Shown: positions 23,821-32,080 of the stretch, one piece after another
Position numbering within the stretch: the first letter of the stretch is position 1
Layout of the letters: each line of letters begins with the position of its first letter
Source: JAHEJX01 sp041605955
GTDB lineage: Bacteria > Actinomycetota > Acidimicrobiia > Spongiisociales > UBA5794
DNA: 40,197 bases
Assembly (NCBI GenBank): GCA_041605955.1
Contig: JBFIXI010000036.1
Coordinates: 1 to 40,197, forward strand
Direction: 5' to 3'
Made by a program: the position numbers and the translations under genes
The notes under the pieces: generated by a model
What the model saw: only the letters and a program-made list of their open reading frames with translations
Told to the model about the DNA's origin: nothing
Database searches by the model: none

Positions 23821-24519
23821 CTACACCGGCGATGATTCGCCGCGGGAGTACACCACGGCGTTGCCGGTCTTGCCTACCATCTCGATCGCTTCGAGCCGCC
23901 GCAAGCAGTAGGTCATCTGCTGCGCCAGCCGGCGGCTTCGCCCCAAGGCGGTGGCGAGGTCGGCGGTAGTGAACTCGGGGGCGAGCTCGGGCGGCAACAG
24001 GGAGGCCAGGTCGGCCGGTGAGGTGACCAAATGGCGATCGACCACCTCCAGCAAGCGCCGCTCGACGACGACCCAGCCCTTGCGGCGCCAAGCCTTCTGA
24101 CCGTCGAAGCGGCGCACTTCGTCCTCGCGGATCAGGAGCACCTCGAGGGTGAAGCCGGGGTCGGCGACCAACTCTGGGAAACTCACCAGCTCCCCGAAGA
24201 GCTCCACGATGGCGCCTCGCTTCGGGGACTTCCGACGGGAAGCGACCTCTCCCGCCTCATCCAGCTTGACGATCCACTTGTCAACAGCGATCGGGTACAC
24301 CAAATGAACCGGATGGGTTTCGAGCAGTGCGATCAGCTTGCGTTTCATTGAGGAGAACCCTCGGGTCTGGATCTCGATGAGCAACTCGTTGCGGACCAGA
24401 TCGATCACGAAACCATCGACGGGCACCTCGATGTGGTCACCGACGGCTGCGTACCAGCGCTTCAATGCCGCGTGCAGCGGCTTCTCGCGCAGCGTTCCTA
24501 CGTGAGGTCGGGGCGGCAT
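23821..24519 (-). CDS. PD-(D/E)XK-like domain protein with C-terminal winged helix
   Basis: A 232-residue protein. Residues 31-60 (EVPVDGFVIDLVRN then LLIEIQTRGFSSMKRK) show D40, E49 and Q51 spaced like the D-ExQ/K core of the PD-(D/E)XK nuclease superfamily, with basic residues after. Middle segments (HLVYPIAVDKWIVKLD, EVLLIREDEVRRFDGQ) are alpha/beta. The C-terminus, LTSPADLASLLPPELA-like through TYCLRRLEAIEMVGKT, looks like a winged-helix DNA-binding domain. It could be a DNA-cleaving or repair-related protein; relatives are called hypothetical. A decayed partial copy of its 3' end is at 21829-21950. Confidence 0.72.
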   Translation of the reverse strand: MPPRPHVGTLREKPLHAALKRWYAAVGDHIEVPVDGFVIDLVRNELLIEIQTRGFSSMKRKLIALLETHPVHLVYPIAVDKWIVKLDEAGEVASRRKSPKRGAIVELFGELVSFPELVADPGFTLEVLLIREDEVRRFDGQKAWRRKGWVVVERRLLEVVDRHLVTSPADLASLLPPELAPEFTTADLATALGRSRRLAQQMTYCLRRLEAIEMVGKTGNAVVYSRGESSPV

Positions 24520-24605
24520 CGGAGGCTGATCGTATCAAGCCGCGCTGCCCGCACAGGGGAATAGGGGTCATTCCTCATAGGCCGGCGCCGGTTCGCTGGG
24601 TGACA

Positions 24606-25184
24606 ATGGCGCCGATGACGCAAGAGCGGCCCATGTTCACGTCGGCTCGGGAACGCAGGCTCTGGCTATTGGCCCTGGCGGTTGTCGTAGCAATCTATTC
24701 GACCTTGGGCCTGGCGCGGACCCTGGCCGACGAGCTGCGCAACCGCGAGCTGCTCGACACCGTCTTTTTCCTCGGGTTCCTGGTGATGATCGCGACCGTC
24801 GTCATCGTCGGGTTGAAGACACGGCTGCCGAATGCCGCCGAGGTAGCGGTGTTGCTGGGGGTTGCTGTGGTGTACCTGCTGGTGTTCCTCCGCATGGCCA
24901 TCCCCGAGGAGCGCACTCACCTCATCGAGTACAGCGTCCTGGCCCTCCTCATCCATGAAGCACTGTCGGAAAGACGGAGCCGGGGGCGGCACGTCCCCGT
25001 GCCCGCGCCGTTGGCGATCGCCGTGGTGACACTGCTGGGAACCCTCGATGAGGTTATCCAGGTGATACTGCCCGGACGGGTGTTCGATCCCATCGACATC
25101 GGCTTCAACGTTCTGGCCGCCGTAATGGCGGTGACCGCCAGCGTGGCTCTGAGCTGGGTGGCGCGTCGCCGCCATAAGCGGTAA
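24606..25184 (+). CDS. VanZ family membrane protein
   Basis: A 192-residue protein from ATG 24606; in-frame starts also exist at GTG 24600 and ATG 24615. It has four to five membrane segments (LWLLALAVVVAIYSTLGLAR, TVFFLGFLVMIATVVIVGL, VAVLLGVAVVYLLVFLRM, APLAIAVVTLLGTLDE). The VanZ signature is seen in RTHLIEYSVLALLIHEAL and in LGTLDEVIQVILPGRVFDPI followed by DIGFNVLA. VanZ proteins affect teicoplanin sensitivity in enterococci; most chromosomal ones have no known role. It ends 40 bases before the PA-IL-like gene on the same strand. Confidence 0.82.
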   Translation: MAPMTQERPMFTSARERRLWLLALAVVVAIYSTLGLARTLADELRNRELLDTVFFLGFLVMIATVVIVGLKTRLPNAAEVAVLLGVAVVYLLVFLRMAIPEERTHLIEYSVLALLIHEALSERRSRGRHVPVPAPLAIAVVTLLGTLDEVIQVILPGRVFDPIDIGFNVLAAVMAVTASVALSWVARRRHKR

Positions 25185-25224
25185 CTGCACTACCCCGGCG
25201 GCCACAATATCCTCGAGAGCGCTC

Positions 25225-25593
25225 ATGACTATGAAGGCAATCGTCGAGGCCCGATCGCGGTGGAATAAGGTCGCCCGGCTCGAGCAGGGACGCTCATACG
25301 AGATCCTCGTCCGCGGAGACCAACGGTGGACCGACGGTCCGATTGGTTGCGGAGCCGATGGCTACGAGAAGTGGTGGCTGGCGCCCTTTCGGTGGATGCG
25401 GCGTTTCCGGCCCGCTCCATGGTTCGCCCTCATCGGTTCGGTGGGAGAGAAGACTTTCGAGATCGGCAGCAGTTACGTCCTGCGCGACGCGCCGGGTGGC
25501 GAGCTGAGCTGCTACGCCAACGACGTCTGGTTCATGTACTGGAACAACCGGGGCAGGCTCGAAGTCGAGGTCACCCCGCTGACCGAGCTCTAG
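25225..25593 (+). CDS. PA-IL/galactose-binding-like domain protein
   Basis: A 122-residue soluble protein from ATG 25225. It has a lectin-like beta-sandwich pattern: QGRSYEILVRGDQRWTDGP, IGCGADGYEKWWLAPFRWMR, PWFALIGSVGEKTFEIGSS and CYANDVWFMYWNNRGRLEVE. The ALIGSVG, IGSS and ANDVWFMYWNN steps resemble the LecA/PA-IL-like fold. No signal peptide is present, so it may act in the cytosol or be exported by another route. Ligand unknown. Same strand as the VanZ gene; it converges on the HNH gene. Confidence 0.68.
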   Translation: MTMKAIVEARSRWNKVARLEQGRSYEILVRGDQRWTDGPIGCGADGYEKWWLAPFRWMRRFRPAPWFALIGSVGEKTFEIGSSYVLRDAPGGELSCYANDVWFMYWNNRGRLEVEVTPLTEL

Positions 25594-25616
25594 ACCGGGG
25601 GGACCGCCGCGCCGGG

Positions 25617-25973
25617 TCAGGCGCGCAGCCGGCGCAGCTGAGAGTCGATGTAGCCGCGAGCCCGGCGCTGCCCACCGCGCGCCCCGATTGCCTCCTGAAG
25701 GGACTCGAGCATACGGACGACAACCTCTCGCTTGGGTTGCCAGCCACGACGCTCGCATTCGTCGAGCCAGTCCCCGAGAGTGCGATGACCGCGCTGGCGG
25801 TTACAGCGCCGACACGCGGCCACCTCGTTCTCCAGCCAGCTCGGTCCCCCCTTGAGGCGGGGAACCAGATGCTCTGTCGTGGCCGCCACCAGACCTTCGA
25901 GGGGGCGACCACACCACACACACTCATCGCCGTCACGATGCAGGATGACCTGCATGCGCTCTCGTCGATTCAT
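25617..25973 (-). CDS. HNH endonuclease
   Basis: ATG 25973 is preceded by CAGGTGG and gives 118 residues; an in-frame ATG at 26030 would add 19. The HNH/ββα-metal fold is complete: zinc cysteines C18-x-x-C21 (CVWCG) and C54-x-x-C57 (CRRCN), and catalytic TTEHLVPRLKGG (H35) followed by SWLENEVAACRRCNRQRG with N49 and N58. A basic C-terminus (RRARGYIDSQLRRLR) would bind nucleic acid. It is a stand-alone HNH protein of the common bacterial type, with no intein, intron or restriction partner nearby. The target is unknown. Confidence 0.87.
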   Translation of the reverse strand: MNRRERMQVILHRDGDECVWCGRPLEGLVAATTEHLVPRLKGGPSWLENEVAACRRCNRQRGHRTLGDWLDECERRGWQPKREVVVRMLESLQEAIGARGGQRRARGYIDSQLRRLRA

Positions 25974-26292
25974 CTCAACCACCTGAGACTGCTGCTCCCG
26001 CACCGGACAATAGAGAATGTCGGCCCACATCAGCTCTGCAGAAGCAGCTCTTCGAGGCGATCGGGCCTTCCCTGGAGTTGTGGCACCGGTGGTGGTGACG
26101 AGCCGATGGTTTAACCCTCAGGCTGATATGCCGCCTGGCGCACAGCCGCTGCGAAAGCCGCCTGAAGACGGATACAGCTGATCAAAGCGTCGCCCAGCGT
26201 TGCGGCGCCGCTCGGCATGAGAGGTGTGGTCCCCGTCACGCCGTGCAGCGCGCCCGGTGGCGCCAGCCGTGGGCACACAGATTCATGCACCG

Positions 26293-26320
26293 TCCAACAG
26301 ATCTGGTCGGTACTGTTGGA
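26293..26320. promoter_or_regulatory. Inverted repeat upstream of Tat-exported protein
   Basis: TCCAACAG (26293-26300) and CTGTTGGA (26313-26320) are perfect arms with a 12-base spacer, ending 24 bases before ATG 26344 and next to its AGGAGG site. It could be an operator or an mRNA hairpin. The rest of the 370-base gap from 25974 has no gene, repeat or RNA that I can support. Confidence 0.38.
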
Positions 26321-26343
26321 GGGGAGGACAGAAGGAGGGGTAA

Positions 26344-26925
26344 ATGGGAGTTTCTTCCAGCATGGATAGACGAGAGTTTCTCAAGGCAGCCGGAATGAGT
26401 CCATTGGTGCTCGCGCTCATGCCCGGATTCGAATTGGTCGCGGACGGAGCTGGACGTCCAGGCCAGGTCAACTTTCACTTCCTTGCCGTAAGCGACGCAA
26501 TGGTGATCGACGACGTTCATCACAGGATGCTCATGGGTGGGTCTGGTCGTGTCACGCCAGGAAACGTGATCGGCAATGGCAGCTTCCAGCATCAGAATGC
26601 CACTGGTCCCGTTCCGCAAGAGATTCTCGGCGAAGGTAGTTGGAAAGCCAAAAAACTGATCAGCTTTGATCAGATCGGTTCCCACGGCGCTGTTGGCGTT
26701 GCCGGCGTGTTGGTCATGAGTGTGGACCTCCATCCAGAGGCAGGACCCAAGATCGCGGCCGAGCTGGAGGTTGTCTGCAACATTCCTCCGGCCGGCCTGT
26801 TCACCGGCAAACCAGAGGGATACGTTCTGACTGTGCCCGGCGCACCCTTTGGGCCGTTCAGGCCTCTTGGGCCTCCGCCCCTGGGAATCACTTGGTTTAC
26901 AAATGGGGTGGAGCAAGGCGGCTGA
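26344..26925 (+). CDS. Tat-exported protein of unknown function, 193 aa
   Basis: ATG 26344 follows GAAGGAGGGGTAA, an excellent Shine-Dalgarno. The N-terminus has a twin-arginine motif (DRREFLKAAG, R9-R10) and a hydrophobic SPLVLALMPG core, so it is probably folded before export. The mature part has VNFHFLAVSDAMVIDDVHHR, MGGSGRVTPGNVIGNGSFQH and LISFDQIGSHGAVGVAGVLV, then a proline-rich tail (FGPFRPLGPPPLGITW). I do not recognise the family. A Tat route suggests a cofactor or tight fold. Confidence 0.75.
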   Translation: MGVSSSMDRREFLKAAGMSPLVLALMPGFELVADGAGRPGQVNFHFLAVSDAMVIDDVHHRMLMGGSGRVTPGNVIGNGSFQHQNATGPVPQEILGEGSWKAKKLISFDQIGSHGAVGVAGVLVMSVDLHPEAGPKIAAELEVVCNIPPAGLFTGKPEGYVLTVPGAPFGPFRPLGPPPLGITWFTNGVEQGG

Positions 26926-26949
26926 GCTGAGGCAGCTTCGCGAGGGGTC

Positions 26950-27081
26950 CTAGTCGGCCGGATCGGCCTCAAGTCGACCCACGGGAGACTGGATCACCAC
27001 TATCCCACGGGAGGTTTTGGGGCGGGTTCGGTCCAACACTTGCTGCGCGTCCCCGTGCTTGATCTGGATGCTTCGTGCCGC
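26950..27081 (-). other. Possible 3' gene remnant
   Basis: A 43-codon frame between TGA and TAG reads KHGDAQQVLDRTRPKTSRGI followed by VVIQSPVGRLEADPAD. It looks coding but has no start and no ribosome site. The end resembles the C-terminus of a medium-chain dehydrogenase only loosely. A remnant of a lost gene is possible; chance is the alternative. Confidence 0.2.
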
Positions 27082-27199
27082 TCAGGCAACGGCCCGCGTC
27101 ACTAGCTTGCCGTCTGGTACGGCCGTTCGCCCCCCCAACGCGCGTCAGAGCGCCCGGCCAGCTCCTCTCCCCATTGAGTCTGCGCCCAGTGCGGCTCGA

Positions 27200-28558
27200 T
27201 CAGGCGCGAGAGCGAAGCGCCGGGGCATACCCGGGAAGCGGTAACGCCACCCCGGTATTGGCCTGGGTGTCGAAGAACACCAACTGGACGTGCTGCGGCA
27301 CTCCGGCCCAGTTCGAGGTGATGTCGGGCCACCGCTCGTAGATCAGAAAGCGGCTGTCGGTCGACCAGACCATCCTTGTCACCCACCAACTGGGTTCTGG
27401 GATCTCGGCCAGCACCGAGCCGGTGTCGGCCTCGACGATCCGCACCGCTGATCCGAAATTGGCTACGAGGTCGGGAACGAGGGCGAGCAGCGACCCGTCC
27501 GGCGATCCCAGTGCGCTCTCGAGTCTCTCGCCGGCGTTGAGGCCGGGCACTGGCCTCCGCTCGCGGCCGTCCGCCGACATCAGGAACGATGAGGCGCCTT
27601 CTATCCCCAGACCTTCGGTCCACAGCGTGGTGCCCCCGGGCCCGACGCCCACGAACCACTCGCCCTCGGGGCCGAGGCGGCCCCGAGCCACTTCTGTGCC
27701 GGCGGCGTCGAGCAGCAGCTGATCGGTCCCGGATCCATCGGTCGTGTGGAGGAGTGCTCCCCAGTCGCCCCATCTCGCCAACCACAAGTCGTGATCGCAC
27801 GAGAAACCGGGTAAAGGCAACGCGGCAGGTCCGGCGGCGGGGACGCTGACATCGATGGTGTAGAAGGAGGTGACCGAACCGGGCGCCAGTGGATCGCAAG
27901 CCAGCCATGCCAAGCGGCCGGGCCGGCTGTCGTGCCATCCAGCTGACCATGCCCGGGCACCGCCTGCGTCCTCGAGTCGCAGAGGCGCCCCCGACCCAAC
28001 TCCATCGCCGGTCACGGCATGAACCGTCAGCGCGGAATCGCCCCGGATCTCGACCAGCCAGCGGCCCGAGGCGTCCACGCTCCGGTTCCATCCGCCGTCA
28101 CCGTGATCGAGCGACACCACGGTCTCCGGTCCCGGTCGTAAGGCTTCCCATCGCATGATGTCGACCCCGTCCCGGCCCCATATCAACGTCGTGATCGTGT
28201 CGGCAAAACCGGGCACCGCATCTCGCAAGGCCACCTGGGGGCCGCCTGGCCCGACAGGAGACCGAGCAACGACTGGAGCCAGGCGCCCGGTCGGCGGCGC
28301 CGAGGTGACGGCACTGTCGGTTGTCTCCAGGCGGGCGAGAGTGTTGGAGCTGGTCGGCTCGGGCGCGTCGACCTGCGACGATCGGAGCAGCCAGCCGAAC
28401 ACGAATGCCGCCACCACCATCACGGCAACCCCGATCCATTTGGGACCACCGCCATCACCATTGCCCCGGCCGCGTCGCGACGGACGGAACTCCGGGTCGA
28501 TCGTCACTCCGTCATCTGACACTGGTTCCGAACCGCCTCGTTTCATCTCGACGAACAT
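27200..28558 (-). CDS. Membrane-anchored beta-propeller protein
   Basis: A 452-residue protein from ATG 28558; ATG 28546 is an alternative. A basic, glycine-rich N-terminus (SRRGRGNGDGGGPKW) is followed by one membrane segment (KWIGVAVMVVAAFVFGWLLR, about 40-60) and a Ser/Thr/Pro linker. The large outside part has propeller-like blades, including FADTITTLIWGRDGVDIMRW, GGWNRSVDASGRWLVEIRGD, GRLGPEGEWFVGVGPGGTTL and VTRMVWSTDSRFLIYERW. The layout fits a single-pass protein with a WD40/TolB-like sensor or binding domain. It does not match a named family that I know. Confidence 0.75.
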   Translation of the reverse strand: MFVEMKRGGSEPVSDDGVTIDPEFRPSRRGRGNGDGGGPKWIGVAVMVVAAFVFGWLLRSSQVDAPEPTSSNTLARLETTDSAVTSAPPTGRLAPVVARSPVGPGGPQVALRDAVPGFADTITTLIWGRDGVDIMRWEALRPGPETVVSLDHGDGGWNRSVDASGRWLVEIRGDSALTVHAVTGDGVGSGAPLRLEDAGGARAWSAGWHDSRPGRLAWLACDPLAPGSVTSFYTIDVSVPAAGPAALPLPGFSCDHDLWLARWGDWGALLHTTDGSGTDQLLLDAAGTEVARGRLGPEGEWFVGVGPGGTTLWTEGLGIEGASSFLMSADGRERRPVPGLNAGERLESALGSPDGSLLALVPDLVANFGSAVRIVEADTGSVLAEIPEPSWWVTRMVWSTDSRFLIYERWPDITSNWAGVPQHVQLVFFDTQANTGVALPLPGYAPALRSRA

Positions 28559-28695
28559 TCGGTCTCGCCAAGAGCGTAACTCGCATCAAGATTTCGAGGC
28601 GGCGACTACCCCGACCTAACACATTCGATTGAAGCGGCGCCCGACCCGTGCCGTCGCCGCAACGAAGGAGGTCGCAAGATGGCCCGAGCCAGGCG

Positions 28696-28758
28696 GGCTG
28701 TGTCCGCCGGCGACGGACACAGCCGAGGTCGCCGGGCCTCCAAGGGCCCGGCGACCTC
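28696..28758. terminator. Two adjacent perfect stem-loops
   Basis: GGCTGTGTCCG (28696-28706) pairs with CGGACACAGCC (28714-28724), 11 bp. Directly next, GAGGTCGCCGGGCC (28725-28738) pairs with GGCCCGGCGACCTC (28745-28758), 14 bp, followed by TTT. They are 20 bases after the RTX gene stop and behind the membrane propeller gene's promoter region, so they probably end RTX transcription (minus strand). Confidence 0.7.
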
Positions 28759-28778
28759 TTTCACGTTTGCGAGGCCGA

Positions 28779-29492
28779 CTAGCCCGTGGTCTCGCAGTTG
28801 ACGATCACGTTCGAACCGGAGCCGCCTTCACAGTGGTCGTCGTTGCCCCCCGGCGGGAACGGCGGGCCGCCCGGCGGAGGCGGGTTGGGATTGTCCCCGT
28901 CGATGAAGTCGTCGCCCGAGCCACCAAGCATGTGATCACTGCCGAAGTTCCCGAACATGATGTCGTTGCCCGAGTCGCCGCGCATGTGGTCGTCGAGCGG
29001 GCCACCGGCGAGGAAGTCGTCGTCGGGACCACCGCGCATCTCGTCGTTGCCACCCATCCCGATGAGGAAGTCACTGCCGGGACCACCGCGAATGTCGTCG
29101 TCTCCGCCCAGTCCGGCCAGGATGTCGTCGCCGGGTCCACCGAGGAGAGTGTCGTCGTTGGTCCCGTCGCTCGGAACGAACGGCGGCGCGCCTTCGACTG
29201 AGTCACCGATCAGGAAATCGTCGCCTGCACCGCCGTTGATCCAGTCGTTGCCGCCTTCTCCGCAGATCAGGTCGTTGCCGCCCAGCCCCTGGATCACGTC
29301 GGCGTCATCGCTGCCGACGATCACGTCGTCGCCCTGGGTTCCGATGATCTTGCCACTGCCGACGATCGTCGCCGGTACCTCTTCCCCGGGCGGCCCGCAC
29401 AACACCTCTTCCCCCACCGCCGGAGCGGCGGTTGCCGCCAGCACCGTGGCAACCAGCAACAGCGCAACCGATAGCGTCCTCTTACGCCCCAT
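28779..29492 (-). CDS. Secreted RTX calcium-binding repeat protein
   Basis: ATG 29492 follows GGAGGTTCAGACC; the frame upstream to 29603 lacks support. The 237-residue protein has a Sec signal (RTLSVALLLVATVLAATAAP). From residue ~55 on it is a run of hemolysin-type GGxGxDxUx nonapeptides, such as GTQGDDVIVG, GLGGNDLICG, GGPGDDILAG and GGSGDDFIDG, which bind calcium and fold as a parallel beta-roll. It has an N-terminal signal instead of the C-terminal type-I secretion signal usual for RTX toxins, and no catalytic domain. It is probably a secreted structural or binding protein. A pair of stem-loops follows. Confidence 0.87.
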   Translation of the reverse strand: MGRKRTLSVALLLVATVLAATAAPAVGEEVLCGPPGEEVPATIVGSGKIIGTQGDDVIVGSDDADVIQGLGGNDLICGEGGNDWINGGAGDDFLIGDSVEGAPPFVPSDGTNDDTLLGGPGDDILAGLGGDDDIRGGPGSDFLIGMGGNDEMRGGPDDDFLAGGPLDDHMRGDSGNDIMFGNFGSDHMLGGSGDDFIDGDNPNPPPPGGPPFPPGGNDDHCEGGSGSNVIVNCETTG

Positions 29493-29705
29493 GGTCTGAA
29501 CCTCCGTCCCTAACGCGGGACCGGCTCGTGAATCGCGGTCTGCGCCTGCCCCGCACTCCCAGCGTTCCCCCCACGGCCCAGTCCGGGTCGGCGACGGGCC
29601 CACACGCCCTACGCTTTCGAGCCTACCGATGAGCCTCGCGGATTGTGGGAGCGGGTCCGCAACTTGGCCGCAGTCGACGCATTCAGCGTACGGAGGCCGG
29701 CGGGT

Positions 29706-30095
29706 TCAGCTCAGCAGACGATTCGCAATCGACTGGTCGAAGGCGAAGCTCCAGATCTCGGACACTTTGCGGTCGTCAAAGCGGTAGCCGAGCACCTCCC
29801 ACGACTCGAGGTCCTCGCCATCCTTGGTCGCAGTCGACTTGTGCAAGCTATAGCCGTTGGTGTCGTCGGCCAGAGCATTCTGCAGCTCAGCGCGGAAGGT
29901 CCCGCCGGTCTGCTGGACGATGCTCCCGAGGAAGCCAGCGACGGCCGCCTTGCCTTTGTGATCGCCGGCCAGCGGGTGCTCACCCGCAATGTGCCACACG
30001 ATGTCGTCGGTCCATATCTCCATCAACGCATCTATGTCGCCGGCAGCGAAGGATTGGTATGCGCCTTCGATCAGCTCGACATTGGCATGTGCCAT
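29706..30095 (-). CDS. SnoaL-like / NTF2-like protein
   Basis: A 129-residue NTF2-fold protein from ATG 30095 with GGAGACCCCG upstream. Typical segments are NVELIEGAYQSFAAGDIDAL, MEIWTDDIVWHIAGEHPLAG, FRAELQNALADDTNGYSLHK and SWEVLGYRFDDRKVSEIWSF. D and H residues in the DDIVWH part sit in the usual pocket. These small proteins act as isomerases, hydrolases or ligand binders, and the activity cannot be told from sequence. It is divergent from the beta-lactamase-like gene. Confidence 0.83.
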   Translation of the reverse strand: MAHANVELIEGAYQSFAAGDIDALMEIWTDDIVWHIAGEHPLAGDHKGKAAVAGFLGSIVQQTGGTFRAELQNALADDTNGYSLHKSTATKDGEDLESWEVLGYRFDDRKVSEIWSFAFDQSIANRLLS

Positions 30096-30190
30096 CGGGG
30101 TCTCCTTTGAATCGACTCCACGGCTTCCTCCCCGAGCCTACGCGGCACCGAGACGGCGTGACGGAGCGGCGTGGGTCGGAATCGGTCCGC

Positions 30191-30277
30191 GTGACCGGGC
30201 GCGATCGTCGCCCGCCTGGCAGTATTTGAACAGTACCCAGTTCGTACGCTCGACACGCGACCGCACGATCGTCGCCC
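30191..30277. repeat. Direct repeat in divergent promoter region
   Basis: GTGACCGGGCGCGATCGTCGCCC (30191-30213) recurs as a near copy ending CACGATCGTCGCCC (30257-30277). CGATCGTCGCCC is identical in both, 64 bases apart. It lies in the gap between the SnoaL-like and beta-lactamase-like genes and could hold two sites for one regulator. Confidence 0.3.
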
Positions 30278-30289
30278 ATCGGGAACGCC

Positions 30290-31968
30290 ATGTTCACACC
30301 GCGACTGCTCGCCGCTATCGGCTGCTCGGCTCTGCTGGCAGCAGCCTGCACCGGCTCCGCCGACGGGACAGCACGTCCACTGCGACGCCCTCAGCGTCGG
30401 CGACCACCGCAGCAGCAGTACCAACTACCTCCACGGCGACTAGTTCCGCCACCACGTCTTCAGCCGCCACTGCCGCCCCCGCGCCGTGGCCGACCGCCGA
30501 CTGGCCGGTCTCGACACCCGAAGAGCAAGGGATGGACTCTGACCTGCTGGCCGAGTTGGTCGAGCGCGCCGTGGCGGATGGTGGCATCGACAGCGTCATG
30601 GTGGCTCGCAACGGTTACGTCGTGCTGGATGTGAACGTGCATCCCTTCACGGCCGACTTGGGCCACAACACCTACTCGATGACGAAGAGCGTCACTGGCC
30701 CGTTGATCGGCATTGCCATCGACCGCGGCCTGCTCGCCGGGGTCGACGTGCCCGTGGTCGAGATCCTCACGGATGCGGCTCCGGAGACGATCGACGATCT
30801 CAAGGCGGCGATGACGGTGGGTGACCTGCTCACCATGACGACCGGGTTGGCGTGCCGGGACTCTTATCTATATCGCTGGGAGGGCAACTACGAGAGGATG
30901 GCAAGTGACGACTGGTCGGCCTATGTGCTCGGCCTCCCTATGGAAGATCCGCCTGGCACCCGATTCGAGTGCAACGGGTCTTCGTTCCAGTTGTCGGCGG
31001 TCCTCAGCGAGGTGACCGGGATGTCGGCGGCGGAATTCGCCGCAGATGTGCTCTTCGCGCCGCTCGGAATCACTGACTTTTTCTGGCCCACCAACCCGGA
31101 CGGCATCTCATTCGGCGCCGGCGGGCTCGTGCTCCGGCCGGCCGACATGGCGAAGCTGGGATTGCTCTATCTGAGCGCCGGCCGGTGGGACGCCCAAGTC
31201 TTACCGGCCGAGTGGGCTGAGACGGCCACCGCCGCCCAGACTCGGGCGGGCACCCTGTCGGACAGTTACGGCTTCCAATGGTGGGTCGACGACGCCGGCT
31301 ACGTGATGGCTGTCGGGTTCGGAGGCCAGCACCTCATCCTGGTCCCCGATGCAGACCTCCTGATCACCGTAACCGCCGGGTTGCCGTTGAGCCGCTTCAG
31401 TGTTCCGGAGCGACTAGCCGCCGAGGACGTGATGCCGGCGGTGACGTCCGATGATCCGTTGCCCCCGAACGCTGCCGCCGCCGCCCGCCTCGCTGAATCG
31501 GTGGCGGCGGCCTCCTCCGCCCCTGTGCCAGCTGCGGTCGACCTTCCGGAGGTGGCGGCCGCCATCGACGGGGCTCGCGACGAGTTCCGTGACAACGACT
31601 TCCGTCACATGTGGTTCGCGCTGAGCTTCGAGGACGCGACCGCCCGGCTCCAGCTCCTCGACGTGGAAGGGCCTGCCGAGAACGCGGACCCGGAGATACT
31701 CGCTCTATCAGGCGTGGTTGACGTCGACCAGCCGTTGGACGTAACGGTGGGCTTGGACGCTCGGTTTGCGTTCGGCGAGGCCTTTGGCCAGCCGGTGGCC
31801 ATGCGCGGCACCTGGTCGAGCGATGACACTTTCCTTGTCGAGTACCGGTTCCTGCACCATGCTGATCGGGGAACGATGCAGTTCACATTCCGCAACGACC
31901 TTGCCCAGCTGAAACGGAACGAGGTCACCAGCGGGCTCTCCCAGATGGCGACGGCAGACAGGCAATGA
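30290..31968 (+). pseudogene. Beta-lactamase-family serine hydrolase lipoprotein, frameshifted
   Basis: The start ATG 30290 gives a lipoprotein signal (RLLAAIGCSALLAAACTGSA, lipobox LAAAC). The catalytic part is in another frame, from STSTATPSASATT onward. The frames join if one G is missing from the GGG at 30365-30367, giving CTGSADGDSTSTATP. The mature part is a Ser/Thr-rich linker, then a beta-lactamase/esterase domain. SxxK is SMTK at 30676-30687 (HNTYSMTKSVTG). The Tyr-x-Asn site is replaced by FECNGSSFQ. A GFGGQHLILVPDADLLITVT part follows, then a ~150-residue C-terminal domain with LDVTVGLDARFAFGEAF. It would be exported and hydrolyse small esters, amides or cell-wall peptides. The frameshift may be real or a base-calling error. 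Confidence 0.85.
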
Positions 31969-31971
31969 GAA

Positions 31972-32018
31972 GGCGCCGGCCCATAGCTGAAAGGTTGGGC
32001 CACAGTGGCCCCGGCGCC
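31972..32018. terminator. Weak stem-loop between convergent genes
   Basis: GGCGCCGG (31972-31979) pairs with CCGGCGCC (32011-32018), with an internal GGCC pairing possible, directly after the serine hydrolase stop and facing soxG. It is a candidate bidirectional terminator; the long loop makes it uncertain. Confidence 0.35.
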
Positions 32019-32080
32019 GCGAAGGGTGCGCGGCCATCCTCTAGCCAAGGCCCGGCGTGACCTCCATCCCGAACTACCCG

